A stretch of 64,000 nucleotides of DNA, taken from Mangifera indica. Lineage: Eukaryota > Streptophyta > Magnoliopsida > Sapindales > Anacardiaceae. Shown here in pieces: positions 49,779 to 61,305 of the stretch. Made by a program: the position numbers and the translations under genes. The notes below the pieces were generated by a model. It was given only the letters and a program-made list of their open reading frames with translations. It searched no databases and was not told the origin of the DNA. The stretch's first letter is position 1. Every line of letters begins with the position of its first letter. The stretch lies in the NCBI RefSeq assembly GCF_011075055.1, contig NC_058138.1, positions 20,434,928 to 20,498,927 of the forward strand, written 5' to 3'.

Positions 49779-52307
49779 TCACCAATAATCATTACAAGAG
49801 CAGTTTCCATCTGCAAAATGATGGAAACGGTTAGTATCTCTTACAATGATATCTCTTTTAACTATCTTTGATATATATTTAGTCACACTGTGACAGTCTG
49901 CACAAACTCGAAGGTTTTTTGTAATCCTGATTGAGCTTCCAACTGGTGTACTTAATAGTCCAAATGCAATGGCCAATCTCTCACTGTGCATCCACAGTAA
50001 TTTAATCTTCATTGGCGTGTCGACGTTGCGAAGAACACAACTAGTTTCAGGCACATAGCCTAAGGCCTCTACTTGTAATCTCAAATTCTCCAAGAACTTG
50101 TAAATTTCTGCCCATTTTGGATGTGAATCATCTCCAGCAAAAAACGAGTGGACTTGGTTTTCTACTTCAATCAAACTATATCCTGGTGTTTTTCTAATTC
50201 CTCGATTCATCATACGGCCCCGGATGTAGTTTACTGCATCCCATCTTCTTGCTTCAGCATATATGTTTGATAACATGATGTAAGTTCCAGGATTCATTGC
50301 GTCCAAGTAGAGTAGTTTATCTGCGGTTTTCATTCCCATATCGATGTTTTTGTGAGTTCGACATCCACTCAATAATGCTTCAAAAACAGCACTGCTAGGT
50401 GTAAAGGGCATTTGGTTGATCAATGCCTCAGCCTCTTCAAGATGTCCTGCCCGACTAAGAATATCCACTAGGCAAGCATAATGCTTTTCAGTAAGACTAA
50501 TTTTATGATCTCTTTCCATGCTGGAAAACAATGCCTTCCCCTCTTTCACAAGCCCTGAGTGACTGCATGCAGTCAGAAGGGCAATAAAGGAGGTTTCATT
50601 TGGTCTGATTCCCTCTTCTATCATTTTTCTATAGAGGCTGAGAGCTTGATGTCCATGACCATGCATGCCATAACCTGTTATCATGGAGTTCCATAAAATA
50701 ACATCTTTAGATATGAATCCGTTGTTAAATACCTGCTCAGCAGAGTTTATCTTTCCACATTTGGCATACATATCGATAAAGGCTGTCATGTTAACTGCAT
50801 CAAAAGCAAAGCCTTGCCGCATGAACTGTGCATGGATACTTTTTCCATTCTTCAAAGAGCCCAAGTGAGCACAAGCGTGCACTAAACTAACAAGAGTAAC
50901 TAAATTAGCAGCAACTTCCTCTTCTTGCATTCGACTAAACAATTTCAAGGCATCCTCTGCATGTCCATTCTGTGCTAACCCTACAAGCATAGCAGTCCAG
51001 GTAATTACATTTCTGTCTTTCATTCCGTGAAAGACAATTTTTGCCTGCTTTAAGGCACCACATTTCAAATAAAAATCCACAATTGCAGTACTCAAAATGG
51101 GGTTCAACTCAAGACCTCTTCTGAAAATACAACAATGAAGAAATTTCCCACTTTCCAAATCAGCTATTTGAGCACAACCATGAAGAAGGCTGACTATGGT
51201 TCCTGAATCGCAACCACCTCCACTTGCTACTAATCTACAAAATAACTTAAAAGATTCATTCACTGAACTATTTTGAACATATCCTGAGATAATTGCATTC
51301 CATGAAACCAAACTTTTTTTAGTGATGCCGTCAAAAACAGAACGAGCACCTATAATATCACCCAGCTTACTATACATATCAACCAAAGAGGTTAACACCA
51401 AAACATCATCACCCATTCCCAATGCAAGCACACAACTGTGCACACATTTTCCAAGCTCAATATTTCTCATGCCTCCGCAGGCTTGAAATAAACTCACCAT
51501 AGTCACAGTGCTTGGCATGATTCTACACTTGCGCATTTCGAGAAACATAGCAAAGGCCTTGCCATATTGACATGCCTTCACATACCCACCAATCATTGAA
51601 TTCCAACAAACAACATCCTTCTCAAGCATTCCATTAAAAACGCTTCTGGCTTCATCAATATCACCAAAATTCACTAAAAATTTAATAATTGAACTCCCTA
51701 GAAACCGATTGTCATTTATTCCTTTATCAAAAGCTATACTAATTATCTCCCTACCCATCTCATAATCTCCCAATGCCGTGCATGATTTAAGTGCAAAATT
51801 ACAGGTGTAACTATCGATATCCAAATCAAAAGAACACATCGATCGAAACAAATCAAGGGTCTCCTTGTATTTCTCATTTTGCACATACCCATTAACCAGG
51901 GCGTTACAAAGAAAAACTGTTGGTTGAGGAATTTTATCAAACACATAACAAGCATGGCTTAAAAGGCCTAACTGGGAGTACACCTTTAAAAGTTTAGTCA
52001 CCAAAAATTGATCAGTGGATACTGCATTTGTGATGATTTGGGCATGGATAGACTTGACCAAGATAATGGTTTTTGAAGATTGTTGCAAGAGGGAAGAGAA
52101 TTTGTGAATAACTGATGATGCTTGGTTCAAATGGACATATTGGAATGTAGAAGTACTGTAAGTTAATGTGAAAATAAGCTTCAAGGGCAGCTTGCGAATA
52201 TAATGATTTATATGTAGAAACAGTGAAGACATAAAAGAAGATGAGAAGGGCTTTGGAAGATTATTTAAAGAGAATAATGATAAGGATGATGCTCTCAGAT
52301 GAAACAA
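49779..52307 (-). CDS. PLS-DYW pentatricopeptide repeat protein
   Basis: Intronless frame of 842 aa. Binds organellar RNA and, with its DYW cytidine-deaminase domain, probably edits C to U. A Ser/Leu/Phe-rich N-terminus suggests mitochondrial or plastid targeting. PPR units (P, L and S types) run from about residue 95 to 650, with repeated GxxxxARxVFDxM- and WNxMIxGY-type patterns. The E/E+ region precedes a DYW domain over about the last 95 residues, with the HxE zinc/catalytic motif (HSERLAIAFGLL), the CxxCH motif (CADCHSVTKYISK) and the terminal CSCNDYW. All key residues are present. An internal Met at residue 26 is an alternative start. The target site cannot be told from sequence alone. 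Confidence 0.93.
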   Translation of the reverse strand: MFHLRASSLSLFSLNNLPKPFSSSFMSSLFLHINHYIRKLPLKLIFTLTYSTSTFQYVHLNQASSVIHKFSSLLQQSSKTIILVKSIHAQIITNAVSTDQFLVTKLLKVYSQLGLLSHACYVFDKIPQPTVFLCNALVNGYVQNEKYKETLDLFRSMCSFDLDIDSYTCNFALKSCTALGDYEMGREIISIAFDKGINDNRFLGSSIIKFLVNFGDIDEARSVFNGMLEKDVVCWNSMIGGYVKACQYGKAFAMFLEMRKCRIMPSTVTMVSLFQACGGMRNIELGKCVHSCVLALGMGDDVLVLTSLVDMYSKLGDIIGARSVFDGITKKSLVSWNAIISGYVQNSSVNESFKLFCRLVASGGGCDSGTIVSLLHGCAQIADLESGKFLHCCIFRRGLELNPILSTAIVDFYLKCGALKQAKIVFHGMKDRNVITWTAMLVGLAQNGHAEDALKLFSRMQEEEVAANLVTLVSLVHACAHLGSLKNGKSIHAQFMRQGFAFDAVNMTAFIDMYAKCGKINSAEQVFNNGFISKDVILWNSMITGYGMHGHGHQALSLYRKMIEEGIRPNETSFIALLTACSHSGLVKEGKALFSSMERDHKISLTEKHYACLVDILSRAGHLEEAEALINQMPFTPSSAVFEALLSGCRTHKNIDMGMKTADKLLYLDAMNPGTYIMLSNIYAEARRWDAVNYIRGRMMNRGIRKTPGYSLIEVENQVHSFFAGDDSHPKWAEIYKFLENLRLQVEALGYVPETSCVLRNVDTPMKIKLLWMHSERLAIAFGLLSTPVGSSIRITKNLRVCADCHSVTKYISKIVKRDIIVRDTNRFHHFADGNCSCNDYW

Positions 52308-52530
52308 ATAGTCATAAATTTCTTTTACCTCTCATCACACGTCTCAGGAACAAAGGACACAGTAGATTTTTAAACATCAAACAGGAAAGGACTGTTGGCT
52401 TGCTGAAATGCTCCCAGGAGGTTTCGTCCTGATTGTTCTGTAATTTGGAAAATCAAACACAAGAGACTGCCAATGGACTCAAAAGCAGAATTACGCTGCA
52501 CAGCAAGATTACCTTCTTGGAAATGGATTG

Positions 52531-53179
52531 CTATTGATGGGTCTTAATATCAATATTGCCATTTGAAGAAGCAGCTTTAAGGCAAAGGTCATGAGGTATT
52601 TCTTTTCCTTGTATAGGATGCCAAGCATATCTGAAAAAGTACCTGATCAACATGGCTCCAAAACTTTTTATACATCAGGAATAAGAAGAGTTGGTCCAAC
52701 TCCTGAATCAATGGCAAACCTACCTGAACCATCATTTTTCAGCTTAAACAATCTGGGATCAATGTAAAGTCTATTTCTATCAACACTAATTCGTGCCAGA
52801 TTCACATATTCAGAGCTGGAAAGTATTTGCCAGACTTTGGCCAAATGTAGGTAAGGCTGTATGACCAGGTAAGGAGAGTATGCCCATAAGCAGAAGGAAA
52901 ATTAGGATTTATAATGGTTATACACAGTACATATTACTCGCAGAAGTCATTGAGTTCAGATGAAGAACACAAGCTTTGGATAGTTCCACAAATCTATGAT
53001 GCCTTTCTTCAAGTTTGAAGTTTCTTGGAAAACAAATATAATCAATGGAGGCAATTGGGAAGAGCTTCACATGAATACCATTGGTTATAACCAGCATGAT
53101 GGTAGAAAACATGAAAATGAGAATGATCAAATGTTGCCTGATAGGAAACTAGTATATCAAAGGAAAGTTTTGGGGCCTT
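52531..53179 (-). pseudogene. Aspartic protease (CDR1/nepenthesin-like) relic, copy a
   Basis: The N-terminal part (about 53179-52918) matches the start of copies b and c but its start codon reads AAG and a frameshift follows. The middle, including the first catalytic motif, is missing. The C-lobe resumes near 52840 with GRFAIDSGVGPTLL (second catalytic Asp motif), then a stop and frame change, and ends with a PHDLC-type segment before a TAG at 52531-52533. Not able to encode an active protease. Confidence 0.78.
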
Positions 53180-53516
53180 CTGCTGTCTTCTTTTTTGGAT
53201 ATGTAAGGACATTATTTGAGAAAGTATATTTAGATGGTTGCATTTAATCAGATTTGTGACACCTTATATCAATCTTCAATCCCGGTTTATTAACTTATTT
53301 CTTAGACTCTAGCTTAATGTATTGATAAAATTCATAATACATTTTTGAACTGTGACAAAGGGTGTATATAGCTGAGCAAAGGAGCAAATCACAAGCTTCT
53401 CTGATATCTTTCCATTATCCTCAACTCTTTCTCACAAAGTTAATTCTGAGTGAGTAGAAACTTCAAATAACATGAAGATAGCAGCAACAATAATGAAACA
53501 AATTAATATAAATTTA

Positions 53517-54874
53517 TTAATTGTAACTACAATGTTCTGGTGCAAAGGACACACTTCTAGCTCCAATGTCAAACAAGATGCGGTGATTTACCTGTTGAAA
53601 CGATCCTAGTATGCTTGGTTCATATGCATGGTTGACAAACATTATAAGCATTCATAATTCATTAGCAAGACTGAAGAAAAGATCGTCTGGCCCTATGACA
53701 AAGCTAGCTCCTTCAAAATGAAATGTTGTGGATGGTCAAGGATAGCTTCTGCCTCAAGGAGGATGAGTATAGAAAAGTATAACACAATGATTTGGCTTTA
53801 GATGCCAACCATAACGCCGTTGAAAATATTGAACCAATTCTTCCCTAAGAGTCCTATATGCAAATTCAGCAAGATAAGTTTGAGGACATCCAGAATCAAT
53901 AGCGCACCTGCCTGTGCCAATTTGATTCAACCTAAAAACTGCAGGATTTCTGTTCAGTCTAGAGCTGCTCTGCCCAACACCATCTGGGTACTCTAAACCC
54001 TTCTTGAAAATTTTCCTCCAAAGTTTGCATTGTTGCCAAAATGTATGTATGTGTACGTTCTGTTTGGTTCTTTCCAAGATGGTAGGCAGCAGGAAAACCG
54101 CAATCCTGTATGTTGCCTTAGTTGAAATCAAAATGAATCTTGGTCCATAGCCTAAACCATTATTCCTGCTATCGCATTGTTAAGTGAATCATCTCCAAAT
54201 GAAATATTTCTATTATCAAAACCACATCCGAATACAACAGAAAACCTTTCAGAGGTTCTAGTACCACCTAAGAATATAAATGTATCATGTGCAACCCAAT
54301 GTTTAGTTCCGCTTTGGGGATAACTCACATCATAGTGACAAATCCCTTGCTGACAAATTCTTAGAACACAAAGCAGGTGGTCACAAGACAAAGGATGGAA
54401 TGTTGAAGATTCTTGATACTTGAAATTGCCTCCTCTTAATGGAAAGCAATTTACACATCCATTACTTTGAACCCATGTTAAATTGTTATATGTATCCACC
54501 ATTAAGTGAGAAAAGTATGGTCATGAGCCGATGAAAGTCTAAGAAATATAATAGTTATAGGCAGTGTGTTGAAGAGAAGGTTGCATTTCGTTAAGGTTAG
54601 GCTTTGTTGGTGCAAACGTCGCATTAACTTAAGTTGAAGAAATCACGGATCTTAAATAAAGAAAATGAGCTTTGGATAGTTCAACAAGTCTATGATATCT
54701 TTCTTCAAGAGTGAGGTTCTTCGAAAAGTATGCAGAATCAATGGAGTCAACTAGGATGAGTTTCACATGAAAATCATAGGTTTTAGCAAGGATAGAAGAA
54801 ATAAACATGCAAATGAGAATGGGCAATGTTGCCTGATAGGAAATTGGTATATGAAAGGAGGTTCTAGGAGCCAT
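53517..54874 (-). pseudogene. Aspartic protease relic, copy b
   Basis: Begins with an intact ATG at 54874 and a signal-peptide-like segment. In-frame stops follow at the Gln-equivalent positions of copy c (three between about 54500 and 54630), and a one-base deletion and a nearby compensating insertion lie near 54125-54155. More stops occur downstream. The first catalytic motif is D-T-Y-N in place of the D-T-G-S consensus; the second reads AIDSGCPQTYL. The C-terminal end matches copy c and stops at 53517. Clearly non-functional as a full protease. Confidence 0.85.
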
Positions 54875-55859
54875 TTGAATTTTTTTTTTAATGAAAGAAG
54901 ACTGCCAGAGCTTGTATATTTATATGGTTGATTGTCAAATATATTTTTGCAATATCTGCATTTAGTGGACTTTTTGATGTTGTAGAAATGGTAAGATAAT
55001 AATTGAAATCTGATGCAGAATCATGTTATTTATTTATTTATTTTTTGTCATTATCACTGACACTAAGAGAGATCAAATAGTCATTCCAAAAATTGTAACA
55101 AGTGGATCAAACTTTACTTTTGACTGACCACTTTTAAAATCTAAACTTTTATTCAAAACTTTTCTTTTTCTTAAAAAGCACTTTAGCCAAATGTAATGGA
55201 TTATGGCTAAGTTATAATGCAGAGTCAAGAACAGTATAACATGTATTTACAGATTTAATAATAAAAACATTTTAATATATACATATATTGTATTTACATG
55301 GATCGATTGAACCATTCAAATTTGACATTAAGAGATTAAAGCATGTTGTCTGATTATAAAAACCCCAGTTCCAAACTTGAAAAAAAAAACTAAATATAGT
55401 CTCTTCTCTTTGTCTCTAAATCTGAACCTGCAAACCCTTCAAAAAAGTCAATTAAATTCACATGATTTTATGCTTCAATTAGTCTATATCTCTTATATTT
55501 TTCTTTTGAAAAAACAAAAAAAAATAATTTCGCATTGGCTCTAGATGTAACCCGCTTGTAACTCTTTAGGCAAATTTTTTTACCAACTTAATTTCAAGAC
55601 AAAGCCAGCTTGTTTTGTTGTTAACGCTGAAGGTGAGATCTATGTTGTTGTTGCTGTTCTTTTATCCTTTTGAAATATTTGCTAATACTGATTTCTTGGG
55701 GCTCTAGGAACCTTGACTTTGATTTTGTTTTATGGTTTCTTCTAAATGAGATTGCAAAGGAACAATTATAATGAAATAACATTTAATACAATATTTCAGG
55801 CAAGATAAAGATGGTCGTGCTCATGGTATATTATAATGAGACAAATTTATATAAATTTA
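54875..55859. other. Spacer in aspartic protease array
   Basis: Former promoter of copy b and downstream DNA of copy c. It aligns by eye with 57267-58178, so it belongs to the same tandem unit of about 2.3 kb. No gene seen. Confidence 0.6.
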
Positions 55860-57266
55860 TTAATTGTAACGACATTGGTCTGGTGCGAAAGACACTCTTC
55901 TTGCTGCAACATCAAACAAGAAGTAGTGATTTGCTTGTTGAAAGGCCCTCAGTACGCTTGGTTCATCGGCATGGTTGACAGACATTATTAGCATGCATAA
56001 TCCTTCAGCATAACTGAAGAAAAGATTGTTTGGCCCTATGATAAGGCTATCTCCTTCAAAATGAAATGTTATGGATGGTAAGGGATAGTTTCTGCCTCGT
56101 TGAGGAGGATGAGTATCAGTATAGCAAAGCTTAACATGATAATTTGGCATCGATCGCCAACCGTAACGCCATTGAAAATATTAAACCATTTCTTCCCTTA
56201 GAGTCACATATGTAGATGTAGCAAGATAAGTTTGAGGACTTCCAGAATCCATACCAAACCCGTCTGTGCCATTTGGATTCAACTGAAAAACTGCAGGATT
56301 TATGTTCAGTCTCCTTCCTTCAATACTAATTCCCAACATATTCACATAGTATAGAGCTGATCTTCGCAGCATCATCCGTGTACTCTGAACCCTGCTTAAA
56401 AGATCTCCTCTAAAGATTGCATTGTTGCCAAAACATATGTATGTATATGTTCTGTTTGGTTCTTTCCAAGATGGTAGACAGTAGGCAAACCGTAATCCTG
56501 TATATTGCCTTAGTTGGTTCAGAATGGATCTTGGTCCATAGCCTAAACCCATTATCTCTGCTGTCACATTGTTAGGTGTCTCATCTCCAAATGAAATATT
56601 TCTATCATCAAAACCGCATCCGAATACAGCAGGAAACCTTTCAGAGGTTTTAGTACCACTTGAGAATATAAATGTGTCATGCGCAAACCAACCCCTAGTG
56701 CCGCTTTCGGGATAACTCACATCATAGTGACAGATCTCCTGCTGGCAAATTTTTGGAATACAAAGTGGGTGATCACAAGACAAAGGATGGAATATTGAAG
56801 ATTCTCGATACTTGAAATTACCTCCCCTTAATGGAAAGCAATTTACTCATCCATCACCTTGAATCCATGTTAAATCGCTACTTGCATCCACCAATAAGTG
56901 AGGAGGGTATGCTTGTGAGCCAATGAAAACCTGAGTAATATAATAGTTATAGTTAGTACGTTGAAGAGAATATTGCATTTCATTAAGGCTAGGCTTCATT
57001 GGCCCAAATGTCGCATTGACTTGAGTTGTAGAAATCATGGATCTTAGATGAAGAAGATGAGTTTTGGATAGTTCAATAAGTTTATGATACCTTTCTTCAA
57101 AAGTGAGGTTCTCGGAAAAGTATGCAGAATCAATGGAGTCAATTGGGATGACCTTCACATGAAAATCATTGGTTTTATCAAGGATAGAAGAAATAAGCAT
57201 GCCAATGAGAATGGGCAATGTTGCCTAATAGGAGATTGTTATATGAAAGGAGGTTTTAGGAGCCAT
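55860..57266 (-). pseudogene. Aspartic protease relic, copy c (least decayed)
   Basis: Almost full length, about 465 codons from ATG (57266) to TAA (55860). Three in-frame stops break it: a TAG in the signal-peptide region (about 57226), a TGA where copy b has Cys (about 56848) and a TAA where copy b has Gln (about 56183). The first catalytic site reads D-A-S-S in place of D-T-G-S; the second (GMDSGSPQTYL) is intact. The body retains the family cysteines and GCGFDDRNISFG. The long open segments between stops (200 and 123 codons) suggest recent loss. Stop read-through or editing is possible but not indicated. Confidence 0.85.
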
Positions 57267-58178
57267 TTAATTTTTTTAAATGAAAGAAGACTGCTAGAGC
57301 TAGTATATTTATATGGCTGGTTGTAGATTATATTTATGCAATATCTACATTCAGTGGATTTCTTGATTGAAATCTGATGCAGAATCATGTTATTAATTTG
57401 TTTTGTCATTATTACTGACACTAAGAGAGATCAAATAGTCCTTCCTAGAACTGTAACAAGTGTATCAAACTTTACTTTTGACTGATCATCTTTAAAATCT
57501 AAACTTTTATTCAAAATTTTGCTTTTTCTAGGAAAGTATCTCAGATTTAAGCCAAATGTAATGAATTTTGGCTAAGAATTTATAATGTACAGTCATGGAC
57601 ACTACAACATGTATTTACAGATTTAATAATGAAAACAGTTTAACATATACATATATTATATGTATATCGATTGTTTAAACCATTCAAATTTTGATCTTGA
57701 AATCCCCAGTTCCAAACTTGAAATAAAAAATCCAATCAAATTCCCCTTTTTTTTAATCTCTAAATCTGATCCTGCAAACCCTTAAAAAACTATCATTCAA
57801 TTCACATGATTTTAAGCTTCAAGTAACCTATATCTCATTTTATTTGAAGAAAAAAAAAGTTTTTCCTTCACATTGCTTTCGGACATAACCTGCTTGTAGT
57901 TCCTTAGTCAAAATTTTCTGGCAACTTAATTTCAAGACAAAGCCAACCTGTTTTGTTGTTAATGATAAAGGTAAGTCTATACCGTTGTTGCCATTCTTTT
58001 TTCCTTTTGAAATATTTTGCTGTATACTGATTTCTTGAGGCTCTAGGAACCTTGACTTGGATTTTGTTCTATGGTTTCTTCTAAATGATATTGCAAAGGA
58101 ACAATTATAATGAAATAACAGTTAATGCAATATTTCAGACAAGATCAGGACAGTCATGACCATAATGTATTATATTTG
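57267..58178. other. Spacer in aspartic protease array
   Basis: Repeats the organisation of 54875-55859: remnant promoter with tatatttatatgg, AT-rich filler, then a conserved stretch (about 57905-58150). No gene seen. Confidence 0.6.
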
Positions 58179-58550
58179 TTAATTTTGATTACAATTATCT
58201 GGTGCAAAAGTAATTATTCTAGCCCCAACATCAAACAAGAATCATTATTTGCTTGCTGAGATGCCCCTACTAAGTTTAGTCCCGGTTCTGCCATAGGCAT
58301 TATAACCCAGCACAATCTATCAGAAATTCTTTTAGAACTTTGCCCCAGGAAATAATTATCTCCTTTAAATTGATATGTAATGGATGGTCACGAAAATTTT
58401 CTCCATGAAGAAGCTATAACAGAGGTCATTTGGCCCTCTTGGCAGGGGATGAATACCATAATGGTGCTGAACATATCAAATTGTTTATGCTTTCAGAGAT
58501 CTATATGCAGGTTCAACAAGATAAGTAAAAGAACTTTCGAAATCAGTAAG
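58179..58550 (-). pseudogene. Aspartic protease 3' fragment, copy d
   Basis: Only the C-lobe remains: a degraded second catalytic region (DFESSFTYL, with the DSG triplet lost), two stops near 58475-58490, and a terminal segment (HYQFKGDNYFLG) matching copies b and c, ending with a TAA at 58179. No N-terminal half is visible to the right. Confidence 0.72.
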
Positions 58551-60207
58551 AAACAAACACAACTTCAAGTAAGATGGCCATTACCTTTTCCTTCTTCATT
58601 ATTTAGTATCATATAGTTCACATAAGACTATCTATCTTTCACTCTAATCCATTTACTTCATATTTTCTCCTCTTTTGGATTTCAGATTATCATAGAAGAA
58701 AATTTAAGAATTCTTAGGCAGATAATAGGTCATGGCAGTGGGATGTCAAAGAGCTTCAACTTTAGTAAATTCAGAAAGTTTAGAACTTTTTTTTTTTTTT
58801 CCATTATAAGATTTATAGGAAAGGTAGTGATTATACGGAGTCCTTTCTTTTTGGATGAAGTTGATGATGAAACCAAATTTACAGGAAAAGGGCAATGATA
58901 GATCCATAAATAAAGTTTGAAGAAGTGAAGGTTGAAGAAAAGTAAAATATAGAGAGATCAGTTAAAATTTTATGGGTTATATTGATATTTTCAGTATATT
59001 TAGACTAATGAACCCAAGGGAGGTCAACTGACCACATTTTAACCCCTTGGGTGCACCACTGAAAAGGGTGATTTCCGTGTTTGAATGTAGTTGATGGTGG
59101 AAGCATGAGTTCATCAAGTAGCTGAAACCATGAGTTCTAAAGGCTAGTGTCGGGTGTTACAAAAAGTATGCAATTGAAAAAGATCACTAAACCCATGTAT
59201 ATATGGGAATAATGTAGGTTATAAGTTTTAGTTTCATTGATGCTTGTGACTTCATTATGTAGAATATGTTCTTCTGGTAACTTTTTTGAGTAAGAGCTGA
59301 AAGCTTGAATCTTTAACGTACTTTTGACAGTTAAAAATAAGGGTGCAATTATATAGCAAACTTTAGTTCTTTCTCTTCATCTATAGAAAGCCAAAAAAAA
59401 CATAACCTTTCTGCATTTTTTCTTATCTTTTTCTTTGTACATCCAATTTTTTTCATTATGTTAGAAGACTGCAATAAATCTATATATTTTACATTAATTA
59501 TTTAACTCCTCTACCCCCAACCAAATAAAAAGGTTCAAAAGTTCAACCAATTGCCTAAAAGGATTTATTATGTCTGGTGTACAACTTTATTGTTCTTCAA
59601 TGTGACTGTGATGTGAACTGACAAAAGCAGAAGCTTAACATTTTAATCAATCCAAAATGGTATTACTGAAGACATTTTCATCAGCTGTTACAAAAAAAAA
59701 TTGATAGAGGTCACTACAACATAAACAAACTGTAGATTAGGTACAAAGGAGACATGGGAATAATTAATGTGTCTAATTCTTATGAGGTAGTACATGGAGA
59801 AACTGGAACATATTGAATGGAAAACTGATCTGATCAGAAGTTTCAGGAAGAACTATAATCAATACTAGACCAAAATGAATTTGATTTGGGTGGGAAAAGA
59901 ACAGCTTTATGATTCTGAAACACTTTAAATTAATTAGGGAAGTTATGTCAAACTTTGGTTTAGTGAAACCTCCATTTTATACAATATTGTCTTTGATGAA
60001 TTTCTAAAGAAAGTAATTACCATAACCTGAAGACAGGAAAAAACACTTAAAGCTCAAAACATAAAAGAAAGCAATCATGGAGAGAATTCATTAAAGGAAA
60101 GGAGATTTATTGCAATTGCTTCATGGGAAAGCTTATTTTACAACTGATATCAGAAGCAAGTCATTAACACAGCTTAGGCGTAAGGACAGACAGCTTATTT
60201 ATATAAT

Positions 60208-60240
<33 letters not shown>

Positions 60241-60318
60241 GAGAGAGAGAAGAAAACAGGCCCTGATAGACTTACAAGCCATGACATAATAAGATAATTC
60301 AAGTATTTAATATTACTT
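58551..60318. other. Intergenic DNA
   Basis: AT-rich, no supportable gene. It includes a poly-T tract near 58789-58800. The part from about 60080 probably belongs to the 3'UTR of the leftward gene starting at 61305. A compound microsatellite lies at 60211-60250. Confidence 0.5.
60211..60250. repeat. Compound microsatellite (CA)n(TA)n(GA)n
   Basis: Three dinucleotide tracts in direct succession: CA, then TA, then GA, about 40 bases in all. It probably falls in the 3'UTR of the 328-aa gene. Confidence 0.9.
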
Positions 60319-61305
60319 TCACAGTAATGTGCCTTTGTACCTCCTTGCAGCCTCCCTGCTATCAATGGTGTTTGTGAATTTCTCTTCAGGATAAGATGGT
60401 GAATTGAAGTTGCCATATCGCCTTGCAGCCTCCCGGCTGTCAATGGTTTCAACATAGTCATCTCTTTTTGGCCCTGGTGATATAGGCACCGAGACCCTGG
60501 AATGTGGAGAAGTGGAGGAATATGGAGATGTAGTGGAATATGGAGAAGTGGTGGTTGTAGTAGGTTTGGAAACTTCTTTCAAATACTCCATGGCTGTATT
60601 GATGTCAGTTGTCGATTTGGAGAGTGAAGAATCTGGTGGAGATGCCCATCCTGTACGATTTGGCCTTGCCCATCCACCCTCAGTGATTATAGTTGGCTGT
60701 GTCATATCACCATTTTTCCTGTGATAGCTATCATATTTCTCATTCCAGTTATCACCATAGCCAGTATCCCCATGATGACCTGTGGTAGGAGTCTGGCGCC
60801 AATGCGAAGCACTCAGGGGGGCAGACCTTGGCTGACTAGCCTCAGTTTGCACCTTGGTGAGGAATTCCTCCACCTTTTGTGGGCGATCATGAACAGGCCT
60901 TGAAGGCTTTTGCCATATATCCACACCATATCCATAATCAGTTGAAGGCTTATGCCACTTATTCTCACCATAGCTGTAATCAGTTGAAGGCTTCTGATAT
61001 TTATTCTCATCATAACCGTACTCTTTCACCGGTTCATACTCAAACTTTGTCGGAGAGCTATGTTTGTGGTCACTGAGGAAAGGTGAATGAACCTGCTGCA
61101 CAACTGTTTCAGTTTTCACAATACTGTAACCTGTACTACTATTGGGATTGAAAACAATAGGATGCTTCCTCCCCTCAGCATCAATAATGACTGGCTTACA
61201 GACATGATCTGAGGCATAGCTGTTTGGCTTGCTCCGTGAATCAGTCTGAGGCCCTAAACCATCGTACCTGGAGTACCATCTGTAACTCTGACCATTGCCT
61301 AACAT
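60319..61305 (-). CDS. Uncharacterised 328-aa repeat-containing plant protein
   Basis: Single open frame of 328 codons from ATG (61305) to stop (60319). I do not recognise a named domain. Hydrophilic and Tyr/Ser/Pro-rich, with no signal peptide or membrane segment. Three internal repeats around residues 97-130 follow the pattern YGYDENKYQKPSTDY / YSYGENKWHKPSTDY / YGYGVDIWQKPS. A low-complexity Thr/Ser/Pro stretch precedes two C-terminal copies of TIDSREAARRY separated by about 20 residues; the second ends the protein. The C-terminal motif is familiar from unnamed plant proteins, but I cannot attach a function. Coding bias, length and repeat structure argue that it is real. Confidence 0.78.
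   Translation of the reverse strand: MLGNGQSYRWYSRYDGLGPQTDSRSKPNSYASDHVCKPVIIDAEGRKHPIVFNPNSSTGYSIVKTETVVQQVHSPFLSDHKHSSPTKFEYEPVKEYGYDENKYQKPSTDYSYGENKWHKPSTDYGYGVDIWQKPSRPVHDRPQKVEEFLTKVQTEASQPRSAPLSASHWRQTPTTGHHGDTGYGDNWNEKYDSYHRKNGDMTQPTIITEGGWARPNRTGWASPPDSSLSKSTTDINTAMEYLKEVSKPTTTTTSPYSTTSPYSSTSPHSRVSVPISPGPKRDDYVETIDSREAARRYGNFNSPSYPEEKFTNTIDSREAARRYKGTLL

Noticed and set aside
55860..57266. Aspartic protease copy c as a functional gene using stop read-through or introns to skip stops
   Set aside because: The stops lie inside conserved segments present in copy b, no suitable splice borders flank all three, and the first catalytic motif is also lost.
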